Of a DNA stretch of 13,052 bases, positions 1-5,802 are shown one piece after another. The notes under the pieces are model-generated. The model worked only from the letters and a program-made list of their open reading frames with translations. It was not told where the DNA came from and did not search any database. The translations under genes were made by a program, and so were the position numbers. Source of the DNA: Deltaproteobacteria bacterium (GTDB lineage: Bacteria; Myxococcota_A; UBA9042; DTJE01); assembly GCA_016784945.1 (NCBI GenBank), contig JADHTP010000063.1, positions 1 through 13,052 on the forward strand, read 5' to 3'. Positions within the stretch are counted from its first letter, which is position 1; every line of letters begins with the position of its first letter.

Positions 1-4
1 GGAG

Positions 5-220
5 GTGGATCCCTCCGAGGTGCTTCAGAAGGGCACCCGCGTGAAGATGCTGTCCGGGAATTACAACGGTTTTTCCGGCGTGGTGGCATCGAGCCAGACA
101 CGCCAGGGTCGGCGGGGACTGGACGTGACCTACTTCCTGAACCTCGATGACAATCGCGGCAACAGGAAGCGCACCTCCGTCAAGCACGGCACCCTGTCCA
201 AGACCTGGCTGGTCCTGTAG
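5..220 (+). CDS. Small KOW/SH3-like protein, possibly the C-terminal end of a longer ORF
   Basis: The reading frame is open back to the first base of the window. GTG at 5 could be a start, but the gene may equally begin upstream. The 71 residues are basic. They open with a stretch reading KGTRVKMLSGNYNGFSGVV, which has the alternating hydrophobic pattern and the central Gly-x-x-Gly turn of a KOW motif, the RNA- or protein-binding SH3-like barrel seen in ribosomal L24 and NusG. A basic RQGRRG segment and a second beta-rich half follow. No enzyme motif is visible. The function is unknown; binding to nucleic acid or the ribosome is an inference from the KOW resemblance and the charge. A weak 5-bp stem (226-230 with 237-241) lies just after the stop, without a T tract. 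Confidence 0.55.
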   Translation: MDPSEVLQKGTRVKMLSGNYNGFSGVVASSQTRQGRRGLDVTYFLNLDDNRGNRKRTSVKHGTLSKTWLVL

Positions 221-283
221 GTTCAGGGTGTCGGGCCACCCACCACCGGACGCTCAGAGCAAGTCACCGGACCTGCAGCCATT

Positions 284-312
284 TTGTCATCGAATAGCCA
301 TCATCCTATAAT
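284..312 (+). promoter_or_regulatory. Sigma70-type promoter for the Na/Pi cotransporter gene
   Basis: TTGTCA at 284-289 and a perfect TATAAT at 307-312 are separated by exactly 17 bases. Transcription would start near 318-320. That lies downstream of the first in-frame GTG at 315, so that codon cannot be the start if this promoter is used. Confidence 0.75.
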
Positions 313-337
313 CAGTGGATCGTGTGCCTCGCGGCTT

Positions 338-346
338 GGAGCAGGA
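338..346 (+). promoter_or_regulatory. Ribosome binding site deciding the cotransporter start (GTG 348)
   Basis: GGAG (338-341) followed by AGGA (343-346) lies just ahead of GTG 348. Neither GTG 315 nor GTG 324 has a Shine-Dalgarno sequence. Starting at 348 places the first membrane segment a few residues from the N terminus, as is usual in the family. Confidence 0.6.
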
Positions 347-347
347 C

Positions 348-1949
348 GTGGAACACTTCGTCAGTTTCATCGGTGGTATTGCCATCTTCATCCTGGGGAT
401 GGATTTCGCAAAGGAGGGCCTGACCAGCGCGGCCGGTGATCGGCTGCGTTCCACCATCGCCAAGACCACATCCAACCGCTTCACGAGTCTCGCCTCCGGG
501 ATGGTGGTCACGACGCTCCTCCAGTCCTCCAGCGCCACCACCGTGATCCTGGTCAGCCTCGCGTCCACCGGCCTGATCTCACTGGCCCGCAGCATCGGCG
601 TCATCCTGGGCGCCGATATCGGCACCACGGTGACGGTCCAGTTGCTTGCCTTTCCCGTCAAGGACTTCGGGTTGCTGATGGTAGCGGGCGGGTACGCTGT
701 CCGCCTGATGGTCAAACGGGGGGTGCTGCGGGGGGTGGCCGAAGGTGTGATGGGCTTCGGCATGCTGTTTTTCGGGATGAAACTCATGGGCGAAGGCGCG
801 GTCCCGCTGCGGGACGCCGAGACTTTCCGCCAGGTCATCGAGGCCAGCCCGCTGCTGGGGGTGGTGGTGTCCGCGGTGCTGACGGCCATCATCCAGTCCA
901 GCGCCGCCACCATCGGTATCGCCATATCCCTGGCCCAGGCCGATTCCATCAGTGTCACCGCGGCCATCGCGCTGGTCCTGGGCGCCAACATCGGGACCTC
1001 CGCCACGGCCGTGTTGGCGTCCACGGTGGCCAAGCCCGAGGGAAAGCGGGTGGCTGTGGCCCACGTGGCGACCAAGATCATCGCCGTGATCGTGTTCCTG
1101 CCGTTCATCGACCTGCTTCGGGTGGGGGCAGAGTGGATGGGCGGAGACGCCCCCCGGCAGATTGCCAACGCACACATGCTGTTCAACGTGGCCACGGCCC
1201 TGCTGTTCCTCCCGTTCGTCCATCATCTGGGACGACTGATCGAAAGGATGTTCCCCTTCAAGCCCAAGAGGGAACCTTTCGGCGCGGCCTACCTGGACGC
1301 CGGGGCCATATCGCAGCCGTCCATCGCCATGGCCAACGTGACACGCGAGATCTTCCGCATGGCCGAGGTGGTGGAAAGGATGCTGGCCCGGTCCCTGGAG
1401 GCTCTGGCCGAGTCCAGCGAAGAAGCCATCGATCGCATGGAAAGGGACGACACCAAGGTGGACCGGCTCGACAAGGAGATCAAATTCTACCTGGCCAAGG
1501 TCCCGAAGAGGCTGATGGGCGATCGTCTGGCCAAGGAATTCTATTTCCTGTTCTCCCTGACCAACGACATCGAAGAGGCCGGGGACATCGTTTCCAAGAA
1601 CCTTGTCCACCTGGCGCGCAAGAAGCGCAAGCTGAACTGTCAGTTCTCGGACGAGGGATTGCGGGAAATCACCGACTACCACGGCGCGGTGACGGCCAAT
1701 TTCAAGCTGGCCATGTCGGCCTTCGCCACCCGGGACCCGGACATTGCCAAAAAGGTGATCGACGAGAAGCGTCGGCTGAGGGAAGTGCTGGACGACATGG
1801 AACAGCGCCACGTGGACCGGCTGAACCAGGGTGTGGTGGCCACCTACGACACGGCGTCGCTGCACATGAACGTGCTGGGTCACCTGTCCCGGGTCAATTC
1901 CATCATTTCTTCGGTGGCCTACCGTATCAAGGAATCCAAGGACGACTAG
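348..1949 (+). CDS. Na+/phosphate cotransporter with C-terminal PhoU-like domain
   Basis: This is an inner-membrane Na/Pi symporter of the NptA/YjbB (PF02690) family, predicted to move inorganic phosphate with sodium. Numbered from GTG 348 (533 residues), the two family repeats are clear. QSSSATT at 59-65 with GADIGTT at 88-94 form the first, and QSSAATI at 183-189 with GANIGTS at 212-218 form the second. These inverted repeats form the substrate path. Hydrophobic segments fill residues 1-300. From about 330 to the end the protein is soluble, helical and charged, as in the PhoU-like domain fused to many bacterial members and thought to control transport. The start was chosen on the ribosome binding site and the upstream promoter; GTG 315 would add 11 residues. 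The gene is alone on its strand and its stop overlaps the stop of the convergent gene. Direction of transport in vivo (uptake or efflux) cannot be read from sequence. Confidence 0.93.
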   Translation: MEHFVSFIGGIAIFILGMDFAKEGLTSAAGDRLRSTIAKTTSNRFTSLASGMVVTTLLQSSSATTVILVSLASTGLISLARSIGVILGADIGTTVTVQLLAFPVKDFGLLMVAGGYAVRLMVKRGVLRGVAEGVMGFGMLFFGMKLMGEGAVPLRDAETFRQVIEASPLLGVVVSAVLTAIIQSSAATIGIAISLAQADSISVTAAIALVLGANIGTSATAVLASTVAKPEGKRVAVAHVATKIIAVIVFLPFIDLLRVGAEWMGGDAPRQIANAHMLFNVATALLFLPFVHHLGRLIERMFPFKPKREPFGAAYLDAGAISQPSIAMANVTREIFRMAEVVERMLARSLEALAESSEEAIDRMERDDTKVDRLDKEIKFYLAKVPKRLMGDRLAKEFYFLFSLTNDIEEAGDIVSKNLVHLARKKRKLNCQFSDEGLREITDYHGAVTANFKLAMSAFATRDPDIAKKVIDEKRRLREVLDDMEQRHVDRLNQGVVATYDTASLHMNVLGHLSRVNSIISSVAYRIKESKDD

Positions 1950-2863
1950 CGGTTCCGGGGCTCCCGCCGCGCCAGGGAACGAAGCAGTTCTTCGGCCCTC
2001 TCTACGGCTCCTTCGCCGCCCTTTTCCAGCCGGTCCAAGGCCACTTGCAGGGACCCGATGACACCATCCAGTCGGTGCAGCCTATCCTGGCTGTCCCGGG
2101 TCGCCTGGGCCATCCGCTCGGCCCGCCGCCTTTTCTCGGGGTGGACGTACCCGGACTTCAGGGTTCTTGCCGCCCCTTCCTGGGCTGCCAGGTCGGCCTT
2201 GATGGTCTCAGCCAGTCTCGTGTGGTGATCCTTTGAAGATTTCAGGGCCCGTCGGAGTCGGGCCGTTTCCATGGCCTGTGCCCGGTGGATCACCGTGTTT
2301 TCGTAGTAGGACTCCACTTCCGCGCTGATGCTCTTGCCTAGCCCCATGAAGCGCATGGAGTCCATGACCTCCGAGGACCGTTGCAGCGGCTTCGTGTACT
2401 TCTGCCCCGGGCGGAGGTCCCTTTTCCGGGAACGGGAGTCCTTGAGGGTCTCCAGGATCAGGCCGCCCCGGTCCAGCAGGAACAGGTTGGGATGGTGGCC
2501 GGAACATTCGAACAGCAGGGTCCGGAACACCTCGTCCATCTGGAATCCGATGGCCACGACCCGGTCGTGGTACCGCATTCGCACGGTGGTCACCCGGGAC
2601 CCCTCCAGGCTTTTCAGCGCCATTGCCAGCGATCCCGTGGTCCCGCCCTCCCCGTCGTCGGGAACCACATCCTGCGTCGTGAAATGGAGCCTCGCCAGAT
2701 TGGGTTTCGTGCAGATGAGGAGCCGAAGGTCCTTGACTTCCCGGCGTACGGTCAGCACCAGCGTATGCTCATCGGTCTGGCTCACCCCGGTGAAAAGGCC
2801 CTCTTCCAGCCCGAGCTTCAGTTCCACGGTGATGGCTTCGATTTCCTTGATGGACAGGGTCAA
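1946..2863 (-). CDS. Short NFACT-N (RqcH/FbpA-like) protein lacking the NFACT-R half
   Basis: The first 160 residues match the NFACT-N domain of RqcH/Rqc2/FbpA proteins. LLICTKPNLARLHFT is at 48-62, an LEGSRV helix at 86-91, a YHDRVV strand at 98-103 and FECSGHHPNLFLLD at 118-131, followed by LRPGQKY at 150-156. In RqcH the Asp-Arg pair of this strand contacts alanyl-tRNA during C-terminal Ala tailing on stalled 50S subunits. Here it is kept as D100-R101. Residues 180-305 are helical and strongly charged, like the coiled-coil arm. Family members are usually about 550 residues or more; this one stops at 305 with no NFACT-R domain. The transporter gene lies immediately beyond the stop, so a frameshift cannot be hiding the missing part. 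TTG 2863 is the only sensible start: GAGG lies 5 bases upstream and an in-frame stop follows further upstream. Role in ribosome quality control is inferred and may be altered. Confidence 0.8.
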   Translation of the reverse strand: MTLSIKEIEAITVELKLGLEEGLFTGVSQTDEHTLVLTVRREVKDLRLLICTKPNLARLHFTTQDVVPDDGEGGTTGSLAMALKSLEGSRVTTVRMRYHDRVVAIGFQMDEVFRTLLFECSGHHPNLFLLDRGGLILETLKDSRSRKRDLRPGQKYTKPLQRSSEVMDSMRFMGLGKSISAEVESYYENTVIHRAQAMETARLRRALKSSKDHHTRLAETIKADLAAQEGAARTLKSGYVHPEKRRRAERMAQATRDSQDRLHRLDGVIGSLQVALDRLEKGGEGAVERAEELLRSLARREPRNR

Positions 2864-2890
2864 GGGGGCCTCGGTTCGTACTCGGACGAT

Positions 2891-2919
2891 AGTCTACAGC
2901 TTGGGGGCGGTTCTGTCTT
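2891..2919 (-). promoter_or_regulatory. Candidate promoter for the NFACT-N gene
   Basis: Read on the minus strand, AAGACA (2919-2914) and TAGACT (2896-2891) are 17 bases apart, each four of six matches to the sigma70 consensus. The transcript would start about 20 bases before TTG 2863, leaving room for the GAGG site. The match is modest. Confidence 0.35.
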
Positions 2920-2930
2920 GCTCCGGTCGA

Positions 2931-2959
2931 TTGACTCGATTCCGGTGGACCGGTAACCT
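2931..2959 (+). promoter_or_regulatory. Candidate promoter for the propeller lipoprotein gene
   Basis: TTGACT (2931-2936) and TAACCT (2954-2959) are 17 bases apart. The -35 matches five of six. The -10 keeps the key T, A and final T only. The predicted start near 2966 leaves a short leader holding the GGGGGA site at 2974-2979. Confidence 0.4.
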
Positions 2960-2986
2960 CTTCTGAAGCCTTCGGGGGACACGGAC

Positions 2987-4450
2987 ATGATGAATGGCAG
3001 GATGGGATTTCCGGCGGTCGTGTTGACCGGGTTCCTCTGGGCCTGCGGGAACACCAGCGTCAGCGGCCTGGACCTGGCGACCGTGGACGGCCTGGACGCC
3101 GCCGTGGAAGAGACATTCCAGGACCTCGGCCCCGACGCGCCCAAGGCGCCCGTGGTGGTGGACGAGGACTTCCGATTCCTCTATGGCTACGCGGGTCGTA
3201 TCCCGGGTGACAACCTGGGCGATTTCGATTTCTTCTACGCGGACCCCACCGACGCGGACACATCCAATGACATGTCCCTCACGGAAAACTCACTGAGCGA
3301 CCTGTCCCTCGACTGCCACCTGGGTTGCTTCCTGGACCGCGGCATGCGCTGGATGGCCATTGCCTCCGAGGAGGGCCAGGATGGGACCTACACCGTCAAG
3401 CTCGCCCGTTTCACCACGGGCCTGAAACTCGTGTCCATGGACAAGTTCGGGGCCCTGGAGAACGTGAAGCACCTGGCCTTCGCGGGGGACTTCCTGTACT
3501 TCTCCCAGCCCCAGGAGTGCGAGGCCCAGGGCGGCATTCCGGTGCCCTGCTACATCATCAAGCGCCTGGACCTCAACAAGCCGGGCACCGTTCAGTCCCT
3601 GCTGACCATGCCCACCAAGGACCTCATCCAGAAGGCCCAGGGCTACCAGTACTACGGGTACTTCACCGTGGGTGAGGACCTGAAGACGCTCCTGTTCCTG
3701 CTGCCCACCAACGTGAGCCAGAGCGTGTGGGTGTGGCGGGACGGCAAGCTCATCAAGGTGGTGGACGATCTGTGCGCGGCCAGGGACCTGGTGGGCAACT
3801 GCATCGGCAGCGGGACCAGTTCCCTGTACCACGACAACGATCCTGCGGCCCTTTCACCCGACGGGAAGCACGTGGTGTTCGCCCTGGTGGAGGACAACGC
3901 CGATCTCCGCCTGTACCGGCACGAAATCGAAACCGATCAGACCGGTTTTTCGGTCCTGATGGGGGTGCCCAGCGACTACTACACCAATGCCTGCTACAAC
4001 CGGGCCCCGTGGCAGTACACGTCGGTGGGCAATCCCATGCGCTTCACCCACGACGGCAGCGAGGTGATGTTCATCGGTTCCCACAGCTGCGGGGACAACA
4101 AGCAGAAGCCCTGGACCAACATCGTGCGCCTGGCCCTGGACCGGATCGGCTCGGGTGAAAAGCTGACGGAAGCGGACTTTCGGAAGGTCACCGACAATCC
4201 CGAGGGTCACCTGGCCAAGGCCATCGCCGTGAGCTGGTTCGACCTGTCGCCTTCCGGGGAATACACGGTGTTTGCGGGCACGCCCACCATCGAAGAGGAC
4301 GGCTCCGCTCTCATCAAGGACACGTCGGCTCGGCACTACAAGGACGCCGAGATCTATGTCACCCGGACCGACGGCACGACCCTGCCCGTCCAGTTGACCA
4401 ACCGCCTGGAATGGGAGGCCGTGTCGGTTCTGGCCATTCCGACCCCCTGA
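2987..4450 (+). CDS. Lipoprotein with TolB/WD40-like beta-propeller repeats
   Basis: The 487-residue product starts with a basic N terminus, a short hydrophobic stretch and a lipobox LWAC ending at Cys20. It should therefore be lipid-anchored in the cell envelope. After a low-complexity acidic linker (about 21-60), the body shows PD40/WD40-like strands: LSPDGKHVVFAL at 289-300, FTHDGSEVMFIG at 353-364, LSPSGEYTVFAG at 420-431 and a TolB-like EIYVTRTDGT at 455-464. Eight further cysteines (110, 114, 178, 188, 263, 272, 336, 368) suggest disulfides, which fits an extracytoplasmic location. ATG 2987 has GGGGGA seven bases upstream; ATG 2990 is a near-equivalent alternative. No catalytic motif is seen. 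A scaffold or ligand-binding propeller is the likely role, with partner unknown. The gene is divergent from the NFACT-N gene and stops 8 bases from the convergent PHA-system gene. Confidence 0.82.
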   Translation: MMNGRMGFPAVVLTGFLWACGNTSVSGLDLATVDGLDAAVEETFQDLGPDAPKAPVVVDEDFRFLYGYAGRIPGDNLGDFDFFYADPTDADTSNDMSLTENSLSDLSLDCHLGCFLDRGMRWMAIASEEGQDGTYTVKLARFTTGLKLVSMDKFGALENVKHLAFAGDFLYFSQPQECEAQGGIPVPCYIIKRLDLNKPGTVQSLLTMPTKDLIQKAQGYQYYGYFTVGEDLKTLLFLLPTNVSQSVWVWRDGKLIKVVDDLCAARDLVGNCIGSGTSSLYHDNDPAALSPDGKHVVFALVEDNADLRLYRHEIETDQTGFSVLMGVPSDYYTNACYNRAPWQYTSVGNPMRFTHDGSEVMFIGSHSCGDNKQKPWTNIVRLALDRIGSGEKLTEADFRKVTDNPEGHLAKAIAVSWFDLSPSGEYTVFAGTPTIEEDGSALIKDTSARHYKDAEIYVTRTDGTTLPVQLTNRLEWEAVSVLAIPTP

Positions 4451-4458
4451 TCAGGACC

Positions 4459-4743
4459 TCAGCCTTTCAACAGCTTCGGGATCTTGGCGGCCAGGGCATC
4501 CTCTATGGTGCATCTCAACGTCTTTTCCAGAACCCAGCTGAGTTCGATGGTGGTCTTGACCTCGGTCTCTTCGATGGCGATGAGCGCGTCGATGCCCGAT
4601 CGCTTCATGCTGATCCGGTTCGTCCCCTGGCCGCCCACCTCGAGGCCGTATTTTTCGGCCAGTCGCTTCATGGACGATTCGAGGCGCTCGCGGGCCGTTT
4701 CGACGCCCAGGTCATGGGAGTGGATGTAGTCCTTTGATGCCAT
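4459..4743 (-). CDS. Polyhydroxyalkanoic acid system family protein (PHA_gran_rgn)
   Basis: This is a 94-residue protein matching the small PHA_gran_rgn family (TIGR02610/PF09650), found in organisms that make polyhydroxyalkanoate granules but of undefined biochemistry. The N-terminal IHSHDLGVETARERLE (helix with the typical H-x-LG-x-x-x-A pattern), the central LAEKYGLEV, the strand ISMKRSGIDALIAI and the closing IEDALAAKIPKLLKG follow the family layout over its full length. ATG 4743 has a good GGAGG about four bases upstream. The HAD gene ends 23 bases upstream on the same strand, so the two are probably co-transcribed. No PHA synthase, phasin or depolymerase gene lies in this window, so a link to storage granules rests on family name only. 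Confidence 0.75.
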   Translation of the reverse strand: MASKDYIHSHDLGVETARERLESSMKRLAEKYGLEVGGQGTNRISMKRSGIDALIAIEETEVKTTIELSWVLEKTLRCTIEDALAAKIPKLLKG

Positions 4744-4766
4744 GTTACCTCCGGCTGTTCAGTGTC

Positions 4767-5459
4767 TCAATCCAACCAGTTCATCAATACGTTGCCAAGT
4801 TCCTCAACGCCTGGGACCGCGGGCCTGTCCCCCTGCGTGTCGGTGTCGTCTTCGTGGAACGAGCCCTTGTGCCGCATGCGCAGGGTTCGCCAACCCAGGG
4901 AATCCGGGGTGGGAAAGTCCCTGTCGGGTCGGTCGCCCACCATGGCCAGGGCCCTGCCGGACAGCCCGGTCCGCTGTTCCACCGTTCTGAAGGCCGCGGG
5001 ATGGGGCTTCCACCGGTCCCGTCCGCCCAGCGCATCGGTGAAGATCACCGGGTCGAAGGTCGCTCGCAGGTCCAGTGCGTCCCACTTGTTGCGTTGCACC
5101 GAAAGGGGACCGTCCGTGATCAGGCCGAGGCGGGCACCCCGGCCCACCAGTCCCTGGAGCAGGCCGGGCACCCCGGGGTGGGGGGCGATACGGGGGCGGT
5201 GGTTCCTGAAGGATCTCACCAGGTCCCTGATCAGGTCGGGTTCCGGGGACACTCCCAGGAGAGAGAGTCCCTGGTCGAACAGGTGGTCCACGCCCTGACG
5301 TTCCAGTATCTCCATGAAGACATCCAGGACCCCCGTGGCCCGGCCCAGCCTCTCGTCCAGCCGACTTGCGGCCGCCTCGAGCCCTCCCTTCACGAAGTCC
5401 TTTTCGGGATAGAGGGTGTCGTCGAGGTCGAAGACGATCATCTGGAGGCGGGCGGTCAT
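4767..5459 (-). CDS. HAD-superfamily hydrolase (phosphatase-like)
   Basis: All four HAD motifs are present, numbered from ATG 5459 (230 residues). Motif I FDLDDTLY has nucleophile D11 and acid D13. Motif II LITDGP has T115. Motif III is the lysine of WKPHP (K151). Motif IV is VGDRPDRDF with D176 and D181. The helical cap lies between motifs I and II (about 20-95), as in class C1 HADs. The GDRPDRDF...LGWRTLRM ending resembles HAD proteins that use phosphorylated sugars or small metabolites, but the substrate cannot be named. The frame stays open to 5567. I chose 5459 because it places motif I ten residues from the N terminus and because the upstream part overlaps a non-coding tandem repeat; ATG 5474 is possible. 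No strong ribosome binding site is seen for either. Confidence 0.85.
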   Translation of the reverse strand: MTARLQMIVFDLDDTLYPEKDFVKGGLEAAASRLDERLGRATGVLDVFMEILERQGVDHLFDQGLSLLGVSPEPDLIRDLVRSFRNHRPRIAPHPGVPGLLQGLVGRGARLGLITDGPLSVQRNKWDALDLRATFDPVIFTDALGGRDRWKPHPAAFRTVEQRTGLSGRALAMVGDRPDRDFPTPDSLGWRTLRMRHKGSFHEDDTDTQGDRPAVPGVEELGNVLMNWLD

Positions 5460-5507
5460 GGCTTTATGGTCCATCGTCTGGGGCTCGTCGTCAATTTCAG
5501 GTGGCCG

Positions 5508-5599
5508 GCAGCAATCCGCGCCATGGTGGATTCTGAGGGGCGTCCACAGTCCACCGTCTACCGTCATCCGTCTGAGCGGTGATGAAGGTGGATTGCTGC
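5508..5599. repeat. 10-bp inverted repeat flanking the heptamer array
   Basis: GCAGCAATCC at 5508-5517 is the exact reverse complement of GGATTGCTGC at 5590-5599. The arms are 72 bases apart and enclose the heptamer tandem repeat. No flanking target duplication is evident. Confidence 0.55.
5541..5572. repeat. Degenerate heptamer tandem repeat
   Basis: On the plus strand the units are CGTC, CACAGTC, CACCGTC, TACCGTC and ATCCGTC, that is four 7-base units plus a partial one sharing the end GTC. On the minus strand the unit reads GACGGTN. It translates in frame with the HAD gene as an N-terminal extension, which I regard as accidental. Confidence 0.7.
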
Positions 5600-5679
5600 G
5601 ACCGCAAGGCGGTCGCGCAAGGGGGGGGGCCCACGCGAAGCCGAAGGCGAGTGTGTGGGAGGGGGGCGAGCGCGCCCCC
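5593..5679. repeat. Cluster of three hairpins (REP-like or structured RNA candidate)
   Basis: Hairpin 1 (5593-5620): an 8-bp perfect stem GCGACCGC/GCGGTCGC with loop AAG, extended by TTGC/GCAA across a single bulged T. Hairpin 2 (5630-5659): CCCACGCG with TGTGTGGG, using two G-T pairs, enclosing GCC-GAA-GGC. Hairpin 3 (5662-5679): GGGGGCG/CGCCCCC with a 4-base loop. The nine-G run separates 1 and 2. The G-T pairs in hairpin 2 would pair only in a plus-strand transcript. Possible roles are a dispersed palindromic repeat, a small RNA, or part of the end of the Kelch/MopE-like transcript. Confidence 0.6.
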
Positions 5680-5802
5680 TGGCAAGGGTTGTCCGGATGA
5701 CTGGATTCGCAACAGGTGTCGTGGGATTTTCTGCCTGGTTATCTGGCGACAATGATCTGAGTTATCTGATGTTGTCATCCATACCGATGGCTCGGACGGA
5801 TT

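Larger units (their letters stand above)
5460..5802. other. Non-coding interval with repeats and hairpins
   Basis: These 343 bases lie between the start of the HAD gene and the stop of the Kelch/MopE-like gene, both on the minus strand. No credible coding frame is present: the open frames that cross it are low-complexity Arg/Pro/Gly-rich shadows. It holds a heptamer tandem repeat (5541-5572), a 10-bp inverted repeat (5508-5517 with 5590-5599), three consecutive hairpins (5593-5679) and a run of nine G (5621-5629). The stretch 5690-5800 is noticeably less GC-rich and carries two copies of GTTATCTG. I could not place a convincing promoter for the HAD gene. Confidence 0.7.

Noticed and set aside
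226..241. Terminator after the first ORF
   Set aside because: Only a 5-bp stem with a 6-base loop and no T tract; too weak to list.
579..1883. 434-codon minus-strand frame opposite the phosphate transporter
   Set aside because: It is an antisense shadow in GC-rich DNA. The translation is His/Gln/Gly-rich with no family features, while the sense strand has intact transporter motifs.
5460..5567. N-terminal extension of the HAD protein to codon 5567
   Set aside because: The added 36 residues come partly from the heptamer repeat and place motif I unusually far from the N terminus.
5541..5572. CRISPR array
   Set aside because: The units are only 7 bases long, contiguous and degenerate, with no spacers and no cas genes nearby.
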